Below, in pieces: positions 26,056 to 37,200 of a stretch of 64,000 nt of DNA (positions are counted from its first letter, which is position 1; every line of letters begins with the position of its first letter). A program made the position numbers and the translations under genes. Location: assembly GCA_035281585.1 (NCBI GenBank), contig DATEDP010000167.1:1-64000 (forward strand), given 5' to 3'. The DNA comes from a bacterium (GTDB taxonomy: Bacteria; UBA10199; DSSB01). Under the pieces are notes generated by a model, which made no database searches, was not told the DNA's origin, and saw only the letters and a list, made by a program, of their open reading frames with translations.

Positions 26056-27402
26056 TCACCTAGCTAAACTGGCCGTCCCCAGCAAGCTCTTGATGTCCTC
26101 GTCGGTGAAGCGCACGCCGGCGCCGAAAAACCAGTCGGGATCGTGCTCCTTCGAGATGAAGTCGTCGACGCCGGCCACGAAGAAGAGCGAGCGGGTCAAG
26201 TTGAGCTGGGTCAGGAACTTGAGATGCGGCCGGTCGGCGCTGAAATCGAAGGCCGAGAATTGCAGCCCCACCGGCCCCTTGTTGTAATCGATGCCGAAGC
26301 CGCCGGTCGACTCGATCAAGCCGCCGCGGACGATGAAGTCCTGGAATTGCTTGCCGAGCTGGGCCGAGAACCGAATTTTGTTGAAATCCTGGGTTTCGGT
26401 GGTGACCACGCTGCTGATCCCGCCGGAGGTGGTGACGGTGGTGATCTGGGTCTTCTCCGAGGGCGAGGGGTTGGGATCGTGCACGACCTCGAAGAGGAAG
26501 AATTTGTCGGGCCGAGTCTGGAACTTGAGGCCGACGTAGTTCTTCACGTCGCCGGTCTCGCCCAAGTACTCCATATGGTACATGAGCTCGGTCTGGATCC
26601 GGCGGACGCCGTCGGTCAAGCCGGAGATGTTCTCCAAGATCTCGTTGGTCTTCTCGACGGTGGTCGGGTCGTTGAGCAATTTGCCGATGCTGCCCTGGCC
26701 GTCGTTGACCTTGCCGGTGATCTCGTTGATCCGGTTCAGCGCGACGTCGATGTCCTCCGAGGAAGAGGACGACAGCCGGCGCAGGTCGTCGGTCAAGGCC
26801 CGCATGTTGGCGACGATCGCTTCGAGGTTGGCGTTGTTGTTGACGCTGAACTTGGCCATTTGGCCGGTCAGGGTCTGCATGTTCTTGAGGATCTCCGCGG
26901 TGTAGGACTTTTCGGAGACGGTGTAATCCTTCAGGGCGGTGGTGATTTCCTTGAGATCCACCGTCAGGGAAGAAAGATCGCGAACCAATTGCTGGTAATC
27001 GGCCGGCGTCTTGACCCGCTGGACGGTGCCGCCCTCGGGGATGGCCAAGGCGCCCTCCCGGCCCGGGAAAATCTCGATGTAAGTGTCGCCGAGCACGCCG
27101 CGGGTTCGGACTTCGGCTTCGACGTCGTCGCCGAGCTTGACGTCCTTCTTGAGCTCGATCTCGACCTTGGCCCGGGAATCGGGAGTCAGCTCGACGTTGC
27201 TGACCCGCCCCACCGGGATGCCCGCCACTTGGACCGGCGTCTTGACGGCCACGCCCTCGGCATTGTCCATGAAGGTGTAAATCTTGTACGTTCCGCGGGT
27301 GAAGCCGAGCTGGCTGACGTCGATCGTGATGTAGGCCAGGATCGCGATCGCGAGAATCACGAAGACGCCGACCCTAGCCTCTGTCGAAAACCTGCGCTTC
27401 AT
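26056..27402 (-). CDS. mlaD: MCE-domain lipid transport protein with C-terminal barrel-like domain
   Basis: This is a 448-residue protein. One N-terminal membrane helix (residues 9-28) is followed by the MCE domain (about 36-115, with GVAVKTPVQVAGIPVGRVSNVEL and LGDTYIEI). A long helical region (about 130-285) comes next, and then about 150 residues of alternating beta strands ending FFGAGVRFTDEDIKSLLG, which resemble an outer-membrane barrel or barrel-like strand domain. Proteobacterial MlaD is about 180 residues, so this form could reach from inner to outer membrane. Its ATG overlaps the stop of the ATPase gene. It is part of alr-mlaE-mlaF-mlaD. Confidence 0.85.
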   Translation of the reverse strand: MKRRFSTEARVGVFVILAIAILAYITIDVSQLGFTRGTYKIYTFMDNAEGVAVKTPVQVAGIPVGRVSNVELTPDSRAKVEIELKKDVKLGDDVEAEVRTRGVLGDTYIEIFPGREGALAIPEGGTVQRVKTPADYQQLVRDLSSLTVDLKEITTALKDYTVSEKSYTAEILKNMQTLTGQMAKFSVNNNANLEAIVANMRALTDDLRRLSSSSSEDIDVALNRINEITGKVNDGQGSIGKLLNDPTTVEKTNEILENISGLTDGVRRIQTELMYHMEYLGETGDVKNYVGLKFQTRPDKFFLFEVVHDPNPSPSEKTQITTVTTSGGISSVVTTETQDFNKIRFSAQLGKQFQDFIVRGGLIESTGGFGIDYNKGPVGLQFSAFDFSADRPHLKFLTQLNLTRSLFFVAGVDDFISKEHDPDWFFGAGVRFTDEDIKSLLGTASLAR

Positions 27403-28166
27403 CCAATAAAGTCCTTATCGGCCTTGCCTTGCAGAAAGCTCTGGATCCAGGGATCCTTCGATTCTTGAAACACTTTCGGCGGCCCCTCCTCCAAGATCCG
27501 GCCCTCGTGGAGCATCGCGACCTTGTCCGCCATCTTCATCGTGGAGGCGATGTCGTGGCTGACCACCACCGACGTCAGGCCAAATCCTTTCTGGGTTTCC
27601 ATGATCAAATTGTCAATGGAATCCGTCAAGATAGGGTCCAAACCGGTGGTCGGCTCATCGTACAGGATGATCTCGGGGTCGAGCATCAGGGCCCGAGCCA
27701 ATCCGACCCGCTTGCGCATGCCGCCGGAGAGCTCGCTCGGCATCTTGTGGCCGATGTCCTTGAGGCCGACCCGGCAGAGCTTTTCCTCGACCTTGGCCCG
27801 AATTTCCTCCTCGTCCAATTCGGTGTGCTCGCGAAGGGGGAAGGCGACGTTGTCCAGCACGTTCATCGAGTCGAAGAGCGCCGCGTTTTGGAAGAGCATG
27901 CCGAATTTCTTGCGGAGCTCGTTTTGGCCGGGACCGGAAAGGTCGAAAAATTCCTGACCCTCGATCTTGACTTGGCCCTCGTCGGGCTGGACCAGCCCGA
28001 TCATGGTCTTGAGCAGGACGCTCTTGCCCTCGCCGGAGCGGCCGATGATGACGGTGATTTGGCCGCGCGGAATGTCGAGGTTGAGCCCGTTCAAGACCTT
28101 CTGAGGCCCGAAGGACTTGTGCAGGTCCTGAAGCTGGATCACCGCCGATTTTTCGGCCTTCGCCAT
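27399..28166 (-). CDS. mlaF: ABC transporter ATP-binding protein of the Mla/MCE system
   Basis: This is a 255-residue ATPase. Walker A is GRSGEGKS, the signature is LSGGMRKRVGLARAL, Walker B is IILYDEPTTGLDP and the H-loop is VVVSHD. GEGKSV in the Walker A and the SIDNLI segment are typical of MlaF/TTG2A ATPases, which power retrograde or anterograde phospholipid movement between membranes. It sits between permease and MCE protein, overlapping the latter by ATGA. Confidence 0.92.
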   Translation of the reverse strand: MAKAEKSAVIQLQDLHKSFGPQKVLNGLNLDIPRGQITVIIGRSGEGKSVLLKTMIGLVQPDEGQVKIEGQEFFDLSGPGQNELRKKFGMLFQNAALFDSMNVLDNVAFPLREHTELDEEEIRAKVEEKLCRVGLKDIGHKMPSELSGGMRKRVGLARALMLDPEIILYDEPTTGLDPILTDSIDNLIMETQKGFGLTSVVVSHDIASTMKMADKVAMLHEGRILEEGPPKVFQESKDPWIQSFLQGKADKDFIG

Positions 28167-28173
28167 AAAGCCC

Positions 28174-29001
28174 CTAGTCGGGAAATAGTTGTAGCAGCCA
28201 AGTCGCCAAGAAATAGTTGGCGACCAAAACCGTCACCGAGCCGGCCACCACCGCTTCGGTCGTGCTCCGCCCCACTCCTTCGGCGCCGTTTTTGGTGTGG
28301 TAGCCCTTGTAACAGGCGATCAGGCTGATCACGAAGCCGAAGACCACGCCCTTGATCAGGCCCTGGTAGAAATCGTCGGGCTCGACCAGCAATTGGTAAC
28401 GGTACAAGTAAGGACCCTCGGGGATCTGGAGGAGATAAATCGAGACCAAGTAGGAGCCGAGCAGGCCGAGGGCGTTGAAGACCCCGACCAAGAGCGGCAC
28501 CATCACGGTGGTCGCGATCACTCGCGGCACCACCAAATAGTTGACCGGGTGAACCGCCATGCTGCGGAGGGCGTCGATCTGCTCGGTCACCCCCATCGTC
28601 CCGATCTCGGCGGCCATGGCACTCCCGGCCCGGGCAACGATCATCAGGGCAGTGAAAACCGGCGCCAGCTCCCGCGAAAGGGCGATGCCGACGGTCGAGC
28701 CGACCAGGCTTTCGGCGTTGAAGAGGCGGAAGGCCGAGCCGGTCTGGAGGGCGAAGACCATGCCGGCAAAGAGACCGACCAAGGCGATGATCAGGGTCGA
28801 GTTGACGCCGATCTTCTGCATCTCTCGAATGAGCACCCGGACGTGGAAGGGCCCGATGAAAGTCCAGCGCACGGCGTCGATCGAAAAATAGACGAAGCGC
28901 CCCAGGCCTTGAATCGATTTGGTGAAGGGCCGCCCGAACTGAACCAGTACCCGGTTCAAATCGGGGTTCTTCTCGAAGAAGTCTCGCAGCGCTTGAATCA
29001 A
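28174..29001 (-). CDS. mlaE: ABC transporter permease of the Mla/MCE system
   Basis: This is a 275-residue MlaE-family permease with five to six hydrophobic segments. GVNSTLIIALVGLFAGMVFALQ, SRELAPVFTALMIVARAGSAMAAEIGTM and EQIDAL are the family hallmarks. It sits in the inner membrane and hands lipid to the MCE protein. It follows alr by three bases and precedes mlaF by seven, so the set forms one operon. Confidence 0.93.
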   Translation of the reverse strand: MIQALRDFFEKNPDLNRVLVQFGRPFTKSIQGLGRFVYFSIDAVRWTFIGPFHVRVLIREMQKIGVNSTLIIALVGLFAGMVFALQTGSAFRLFNAESLVGSTVGIALSRELAPVFTALMIVARAGSAMAAEIGTMGVTEQIDALRSMAVHPVNYLVVPRVIATTVMVPLLVGVFNALGLLGSYLVSIYLLQIPEGPYLYRYQLLVEPDDFYQGLIKGVVFGFVISLIACYKGYHTKNGAEGVGRSTTEAVVAGSVTVLVANYFLATWLLQLFPD

Positions 29002-29004
29002 GCC

Positions 29005-30123
29005 TCACCCTTCATAGACGCGGGGCACCCGGGGCCCGACCGCGCAGAACAGTTCATAGGAGATCGTCCCGGCCCATTCGGCGACCTCTTCGGCCCGCAG
29101 CTCCGGGCCCCAGAGCGTGACCCGATCCCCGAGCTTGGCTTCGGGCAGGTCGGTCACGTCGATCATCGTGAAATCCATGCAGACCCGGCCGGCCACCGGC
29201 GCCCGCCGGCCGTTCACTAAGACTTGGCCGCGATTGCTGAGGTGCCGGAGATAGCCGTCGGCATAGCCCACCGGCAGGATCGCAATCCGGCTGGTCCGGG
29301 CCGCGGTCCAAGTGCCGCCGTAGCTGACCGCGGTGCCGGCCGGAACGGTCTTCAAGCTGACGATCCGGGTTTCGAAGCTCATCACCGGTTTCAGGCGCCG
29401 GCCGGCTTCCAGCCGCGGATGGGGATTGGCGCCGTAGAGCATGAGGCCGGGCCGGGCCCAATCGTATTCCGGCCCCTTCCCCTCCAAGATCGCGGCGCTC
29501 AAGGCGACATGGTAAATTTTCGCTTCGGGTCGCGCCCGCTTGAGCTCCGCCGCCGCGGCGGCGAAGCGGGCGAATTGCTCGGCGGTGGGACCTTGGGAGG
29601 TCGCATCGGCCTGGGCCAAATGGGTCAGCACGCCTTCCAATTTCAATTGGGGTGCGGCCGCCAAGGCTTCCAGCATCTTCGGCAGCTCGGCCGGCAACAC
29701 GCCGAGCCGGGTCATCCCGGTATCGATCTTGAGGTGGACCGGCAGCTCGCCTTGGCTGCCGGCTTCGAGGCGGCGAACTTGCTCGATCTCGTAGAGCACC
29801 GGCGTCAAGCGGTGGCGGCGCAGCTCCTCGCCCGAAGCCTCGAAGGGGCCGCCGAAAATGAGGATCGGCGAGACGAGACCGGCCTCGCGCAGCTCGATGC
29901 CCTCCTCGGGCGTGGCGACGCCCAAGGCCACCGCGCCCGCCGATTCCAAGGTCCGGGCCACCGGCACCGCGCCGTGGCCATAAGCGTCGGCTTTCACCAC
30001 GCCGAGAAGCAGGGTCTTGGGACCGACCAATTCCTTGGCCAAGGCGAAATTTTCGCGCAGCGCCTTCAGGTCGATGCGCGCCACCGTGGGCCGGAAAGGG
30101 TTTGAAAGGCCTGGGCTATTCAT
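29005..30123 (-). CDS. alr: Alanine racemase
   Basis: This is a 372-residue fold type III PLP enzyme. VKADAYGHGAV carries the PLP lysine, KIDTGMTRLG the binding segment, and GRVCMDFTMIDVT plus the C-terminal TISYELFCAVGPRVPRVY are canonical. It supplies D-alanine for peptidoglycan. The ATG at 30123 gives the family N-terminus; the open frame extends to 30321 but would run into the divergent MBL-fold gene. It is first in an operon with mlaE-mlaF-mlaD, linking two cell-envelope functions. Confidence 0.95.
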   Translation of the reverse strand: MNSPGLSNPFRPTVARIDLKALRENFALAKELVGPKTLLLGVVKADAYGHGAVPVARTLESAGAVALGVATPEEGIELREAGLVSPILIFGGPFEASGEELRRHRLTPVLYEIEQVRRLEAGSQGELPVHLKIDTGMTRLGVLPAELPKMLEALAAAPQLKLEGVLTHLAQADATSQGPTAEQFARFAAAAAELKRARPEAKIYHVALSAAILEGKGPEYDWARPGLMLYGANPHPRLEAGRRLKPVMSFETRIVSLKTVPAGTAVSYGGTWTAARTSRIAILPVGYADGYLRHLSNRGQVLVNGRRAPVAGRVCMDFTMIDVTDLPEAKLGDRVTLWGPELRAEEVAEWAGTISYELFCAVGPRVPRVYEG

Positions 30124-30163
30124 GTAAACCCCATAGCCCAACACCCTAAGCCCAGCAACCTCT

Positions 30164-30940
30164 ATGAAAATCACCAGCATCGGCCACGGAACCTGCCTCC
30201 TCGAGATCGGCGACCAAGTCTTTTTGACCGATCCCTGCTTTTCGGAGCGGCTCCTCTTTTTCTTCCCCCGGCGCCGCAAGGCCGGCCTCTCGCCGATGGA
30301 ATTGCCCCCGCTTTCGGCCATCCTGGTCAGCCACGCTCACTACGACCACCTCGACGTCTTCAGCTACAAGTTCTTCAAGACCGAGGTCCCGATTATCGTC
30401 CCCGAAGGGCTCGGCGGCTTCGTGGCTCGATTTCTGCCCAATCCGGTGGTTGAAATCCCCGCCGGCGGCAAACACCTCCACCGGGGAGTCGAGATCCACG
30501 CTCAGCCGGTCAAGCACCACGGCTGTCGCTGGATGCCCTGGCGTTGGCGGGCCGCGGCGGCTTTCGTGCTGAAATCTCCGCAAGAATCGGTTTATTTCTG
30601 CGGCGACAGCGGCTACGGCGAACAATTCCGCAAGACCGGCGAAAAATTCTCGCTCGATGCCGCCCTCCTCCCCATCGGCGGCTCCCAGCCGCGGTGGCTG
30701 ACCCGTCACTCCAAGCTGAGCCCCGATGAAGCCTTGGAGGCCTTCCGCGATCTTAAGGCCAAGAAGATGGTCCCGATCGATTGGGGAGTCTTCGACTTCT
30801 TCGGCGAGGGCATCGACACGGCCGAGAAGCGAATGGCGGAGTTGATCCGGGAGAAGAAACTCGAGGACCGGGTGCAGATCCTGCAGCCGGGGAAGTCATG
30901 GATTCCCCCCTTTGAAAAAGGGGGGCCAGGGGGGATTTAA
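30164..30940 (+). CDS. MBL-fold metal-dependent hydrolase (UlaG/NAPE-PLD-like)
   Basis: This is a 258-residue metallo-beta-lactamase-fold protein. SHAHYDHLD is the HxHxDH metal motif, preceded by DPCFSER, and YFCGDSGYG supplies the bridging aspartate. VKHHGCR is a third metal histidine region. Members related to UlaG and NAPE-PLD act on lactones, phosphodiesters or thioesters, and the substrate here is open. The last eight or so residues (PPFEKGGPGGI) are encoded by the palindromic element at 30902-31024. It is divergent from alr. Confidence 0.82.
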   Translation: MKITSIGHGTCLLEIGDQVFLTDPCFSERLLFFFPRRRKAGLSPMELPPLSAILVSHAHYDHLDVFSYKFFKTEVPIIVPEGLGGFVARFLPNPVVEIPAGGKHLHRGVEIHAQPVKHHGCRWMPWRWRAAAAFVLKSPQESVYFCGDSGYGEQFRKTGEKFSLDAALLPIGGSQPRWLTRHSKLSPDEALEAFRDLKAKKMVPIDWGVFDFFGEGIDTAEKRMAELIREKKLEDRVQILQPGKSWIPPFEKGGPGGI

Positions 30941-31024
30941 AGACGCAACGAATTCATCACTTCGGAATTCTTGCTACCAATGGCCGCTCTAAATCCCCCC
31001 TTCCCCCCTTTTTCAAAGGGGGGT
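30902..31024. repeat. Type A palindromic element, copy 5
   Basis: It has CCCCCCTTTGAAAAAGGGGGG and CCCCCCTTTTTCAAAGGGGGG ends. The core of about 50 bases contains a smaller inverted pair, GAATTC-N-GAATTC. The left arm overlaps the end of the MBL-fold gene and supplies its stop. The right end is 48 bases before the TPP riboswitch. Confidence 0.9.
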
Positions 31025-31072
31025 AAGAGCCTCTTGCTAGGAGCGACCTGCTGCACTATACCTAGCCCATTC

Positions 31073-31222
31073 AACCCTAGGGGAGCCTTCGGGCTGAGAA
31101 ACGTGGTCAAAAGCAAGGATCGGCTTTTGCCGATCCGCGCAGCAAATTCGAAGAATTTGCGAAGTGCAAAGCCCACGTCGACCCTTCGAACCTGATCCGG
31201 TTAGTACCGGCGTAGGAAAGCG
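31073..31222 (+). promoter_or_regulatory. TPP (THI-box) riboswitch
   Basis: The conserved segments are present in order: GGGGAGCC-TTCG-GGCTGAGA at 31080-31099, then an enlarged P3/P3a stem (ACGTGG at 31101 paired with CCACGT at 31173, with an inner GGATCGG/CCGATCC hairpin), and ACCTGATCCGG then TACCGGCGTAGGAAA near 31190-31219. The 3' part of the aptamer contains AGGAAAG, five bases before the thiS ATG. TPP binding would therefore hide the ribosome binding site and repress translation. No separate terminator is seen. Confidence 0.93.
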
Positions 31223-31225
31223 GTG

Positions 31226-31429
31226 ATGATCCAGATTCGACTCAACGGCGAGCCCCATTCCCTGTCCGAGCAAACCAGCCTCGCCGACCTGCTACGCCAG
31301 CTTGAGGTCAACCCCCAAAAGGTCGCGGTCGCCAAGAACCTCGAGGTGGTGCTCCGTTCGGAGCTGCCCCACACCCGGATGGAAGAAGGCGATGAAATCG
31401 AGATATTTCAAGCTGTTGGAGGAGGATAA
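31226..31429 (+). CDS. thiS: Sulfur carrier protein ThiS
   Basis: This is a 67-residue ubiquitin-like protein ending in GGG, whose C-terminal Gly-Gly is adenylated and thiocarboxylated for thiazole synthesis. The ATG at 31226 is spaced five bases from AGGAAAG in the riboswitch; a GTG at 31223 is in frame. Its TAA overlaps the thiG ATG (TAATG). Repression by TPP through the riboswitch is expected. Confidence 0.93.
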   Translation: MIQIRLNGEPHSLSEQTSLADLLRQLEVNPQKVAVAKNLEVVLRSELPHTRMEEGDEIEIFQAVGGG

Positions 31430-32202
31430 TGAATTCAAAACTTGAAATTGCCGGCAAGGCTTTCGGCTCGCGGCTGATCCTGGGGACCGGCAAATATCCC
31501 TCGCACGAAATCATGCGGGCCGCCCATGCAGCTTCGGGGACCGGGATGGTGACGGTGGCGATCCGGCGCCTCGACTTGAACGCGCCGCGCGGCGAATCGC
31601 TGCTCGACTTCATCGACCGGAGCAAGATCGCCCTGCTCCCCAACACCGCCGCCTGCTTCACGGCCGAGGACGCGATCAAGACCGCCCGCCTCGCCCGCCA
31701 AGCCCTGGAGACCGACTGGATCAAGCTCGAGGTGATCGGCGACGAGAAAACCCTTTTCCCCGACGTCGCCGCCACCCTGAAGGCCGCCGAAGTCCTGGTG
31801 AAGGAAGGCTTCGTCGTCCTGCCCTACGTCATGGACGACCCAGTGGCCTGCCTTCGGCTCCAGGAGCTGGGCTGCCCGGCGGTGATGCCCTTGGCGGCGC
31901 CGATCGGCTCGGGCTTGGGGATTCGCAATCCTCATAACTTGCGGATCATCCTGGAGCAGGCCAAAGTCCCGGTGATCGTCGACGCCGGTGTCGGCGCGGC
32001 CAGCGATGCCGCGATGGCGATGGAGCTGGGTTGCGCCGCCATCTTGATGAACACCGCCATCGCCGGCGCCAAGGATCCGGTGAAGATGGCGAAGGCCATG
32101 AAAGCCGGCGTCGAAGCCGGGCGCCTCTCTTTCGAAGCCGGTCGGATTCCGAAGAAGCTCTATGCGAGCGCGTCGAGCCCGATCGAAGGAACGATTTTTT
32201 AA
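31429..32202 (+). CDS. thiG: Thiazole synthase ThiG
   Basis: This is a 257-residue full-length TIM-barrel enzyme. [38 protein letters not shown] with the Schiff-base lysine, [12 protein letters not shown] and [12 protein letters not shown] are all conserved. It condenses deoxyxylulose phosphate, glycine imine and ThiS thiocarboxylate to the thiazole. The ribosome binding site GGAGGAGG is inside thiS. thiC follows after 180 bp that hold a palindromic element. Confidence 0.95.
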   Translation: MNSKLEIAGKAFGSRLILGTGKYPSHEIMRAAHAASGTGMVTVAIRRLDLNAPRGESLLDFIDRSKIALLPNTAACFTAEDAIKTARLARQALETDWIKLEVIGDEKTLFPDVAATLKAAEVLVKEGFVVLPYVMDDPVACLRLQELGCPAVMPLAAPIGSGLGIRNPHNLRIILEQAKVPVIVDAGVGAASDAAMAMELGCAAILMNTAIAGAKDPVKMAKAMKAGVEAGRLSFEAGRIPKKLYASASSPIEGTIF

Positions 32203-32208
32203 GCACAG

Positions 32209-34056
<1,848 letters not shown>

Positions 34057-34206
34057 CGAAAACTCCCTTGAGGTCTTGAACCCCCAGAAGCGCCATTCCT
34101 TTGGCGGCATTTGAGGCGTCTCGCTCCAAAATGAGGAAAAGACCGAAGAAGTACATAAAAACACTAATTATTTCAAATAGATATAATCAAATTTTCCCGC
34201 GGCCTT

Positions 34207-34222
34207 TGGCATAAGCATTGCT
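34207..34222 (+). promoter_or_regulatory. Sigma-54-like promoter of the giant gene
   Basis: TGGCATAAGCATTGCT matches TGGYAYR-N4-TTGCW at every position, with the required spacing of GG and GC. The predicted start of transcription is near 34233, about 58 bases before the ATG. An AT-rich tract at 34155-34195 lies just upstream. The rest of the interval 34057-34291 shows no gene. An upstream activator site could not be recognised. Confidence 0.6.
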
Positions 34223-34291
34223 CTATAGCTTAGCGAAGGTAAGGCGGGCGCAAATCACTCCGGGCGCCTGTACAATTGGCTTGGGCGCGCG

Positions 34292-37200
34292 ATGACTCCA
34301 AAAGTTCCGAATCAGAATCTCTCCTTCCTCGACTGGGATCCCGGCAAGAATTCGCCGGCGCCCAAAGAGTCCGACGATTGCAACGGCCGCTGCCACCCCT
34401 CGCCGAAAAACGTTCCCGGCTCCTCCTTCAAAAACAGCAACACCTGGTTCCTCGATTCGCTTAAAACCGAAGGCAAGTCGCCGCCGCTGAATTTTCCGCT
34501 GCGTAATTTACCGCCGGTCGCTCCGCCTCCGCCGCCCAAGGTCGAGCCTAAGCCGACGGTGAAACCCAGCGCGCCGGCCGATGCCGCGGGCTTGAACGAC
34601 CAAGCCAAGGAGCTCGAGCGCCAGGCCCGCTTGTGCATGGACCCGGAGCAGAAGACCCGCTTCTACCATTCGGCCCTTTCTTTCCGCCTGCTCTCCGGCG
34701 ACGATGCCGGCGCCACCGGAATCTTGAACGAGCTCGAGGGAATTTATAAAAAATCGAACAACGAAGCCGGACAAAAATTGGTCGCGGCTACCCGGCTTTG
34801 GGTCGATGGCAAGCCCGACGATGCGCTCAAGGCCCTGTCCGATATGGAGAAGGAAGGGACCGGCTGGGCCTTCCACCAGCAATACAGCCACCACCGCTCG
34901 ATGCTCTTGCAAATGGTGGCCGGCGACAAGATCAAGAGCGGCGACTACGAAGGCGGCAAAGCTCTCCTGATGAAGGCCCTGCTCCTGACGCCGACCGATC
35001 AGCTCACGACCAAAATCCTCCGACTGATGGCCGATCACGGCGACGCCGACATCCTCCAGCAACGCAAGGACATCGAGAACCTCGAAACCCAGCGCGAGCG
35101 ATTGGTCAGCGCGGGGACGCCTTGCAACACCGGCTGCCACACCTCGACCAATGACAAGCTGAACGACTTCGACTTTCCGGCCTTGAACGTTCCAGGAATG
35201 AACTCGGGCCCCGACTTGACGCCTTACCGCCACCTCAAGCTCAGCTATGACCAGAAGCTGATGCTCGCCCACATCGACGCCCGGATCGACGAAGCCCGCA
35301 AGCAGCTCGGCAAGAGCAGCCAAGCCGTGGAAGAGCTGCTTTTCCTGCAAAAGCTCGAAGAGCCGAAGACCGACATCGCCGAATTCGAAGCGAAGTTTTT
35401 GAAAGGCTCCAAGCCCTTCGACGGCCCCGACCGCTCGCTGCCTTGGCACCTCGCCGGCGAGGCCTACCTGGCGAAGAAGGATTGGGCCAAGGCCGCCGCC
35501 GCGCTCGAAACCGCGGTGCGCGAGGATCCCAGCCTGGTCGACGCCCAATTCTCACTTGGTCACGCGCTTTACGCCACCGGCGACTTCAAGGCCTCGCGCG
35601 ACGCCTACACCGAGATCCTCAAGCACCAACCGCAGGACGTTATGGCGCTGCGCTACCGGGCCGACGCCAACACCCAGTACCTGACCGCGCTTGATCCCAA
35701 GCTCCATGCCGATGAGATCACCGCGGTCAACGCCGAGCTGGCCTCCGACAAGGCGCTCTTGATGGCCCGCTTCGCCCAGGGCGAGAAAGACAAGCTGACT
35801 CAGCTCGCCAAGCAGCTCGAGCTGCTCCACGAGGGCGGCGACGCCTCGCTCGAGAGCCGTCAGGGCACGGTCGAGATGATGGAGCTGATGGCCAAGCAGT
35901 ACCTGGCCCTGGCCGAAACCAAGCAGGGCAGCGTGGCCAACGTCGAATTGGTCCGCAAGGAAATGAACGGCTTGGCCAGCCAGACTTTCGATCTCCTGGC
36001 CAAATTCGCCAAGGCCGATCCCGATCCCGAGATCAAGAAGCGGGCCGGGCTCTACGAAGGCTACAGCCTCTTGGCCCAGGGCAAGGTCGATGAAGCCGTC
36101 AAGACCTTCGAGCCCTACCGAGCCACCGTTCCCGAGATCGAGAAGATCCTCGGCACTCTCGAGAAAAACAAGCTGCGGATGGTCAACCTCGCGGCCCTCG
36201 ATGCCTGGGCGGTCTACAACAAGGAAGGCTCCCGCATTCAGGCGGACAACCAGAACGGCATCCTCGGCAGCGGCATCGGCCTGATCGAGGGCGCCTTCCG
36301 CAGCGACGGCAAGGATTTCCGCGACGACACCAAGGCCCGCTGGGAAGGCCAGGTCGCCTTCGTCGCCGAGCTTCGCGCCAAAATCGAATCGGGCAAGGCC
36401 GACACCATCCTCGAGGCGATGAAGCTCATCGAGGCCGACGGCCCCGAATCGATGAAGGGCGACGCCCGCTACTACATCAATTACGAAGACAAGGTCATCA
36501 CCGGTTACCCGCTCGGCGCGATGGTCCACTTGGTCGACAAGCTGCCGCCGGACAAAGGCGAGGCCGCCGACTTGTACCGCAAGGCCTGGGATCTCGAGCG
36601 CCAGAACTCCGGCGCCATCGAAAGCCCTTACGCCCTCTACACCCTCGTCAACGCCTTGGACACCGAAGACGGGGTCAAGGATGCCGCCCGCTCGAGCATG
36701 GACGCGCTCGAGGGCAACGGCAGCTTCGGCCGCTCGGTCTTCAAGTTCGTCACCTCGATGAGCCCCGAATCGCTGGCGGTCGACGTCTTGCTCATGGTCG
36801 GCTCGGCCGGCCTCGGCAACATGGCCAAGCTGGCGGCGCTCTCCCGCCTCGAGAAGGCCGGCGTCACCGGCTACAAGGCGGTCGTCCTGGCCGGCGCGGC
36901 CGGCGTCGGCGTGGAAGCGACGGCGCTGTGGGCGGCCAACCTCGGCAAAGAGGCGATGGTCAAGGATCCGAGCAAGGTTTTCACCGCCGACCACATGTTG
37001 AAGAGCTACGGCGCCACCCTGATCATGATCGGCGGCCTCAAGGGCTTCGGCGCCTTGGGCGAAAGCCTGGCGCCGCGCGCCGCCAAGAGCCTGGGCCTGG
37101 TCACCGAGGGCGGAACCAAGCTGACCGCCGGCGGCAAGGTCTTGAGCTGGGGCATCGGCCACGGCATGGGCATGAGCGGCATGATCGCCACCAGCCACGT

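Noticed and set aside
34081-34130. Possible terminator hairpin after thiC (GCGCCATTCCTTTGGCGGC)
   Set aside because: The stem is short and not followed by a T-run, so it was not listed as a terminator.
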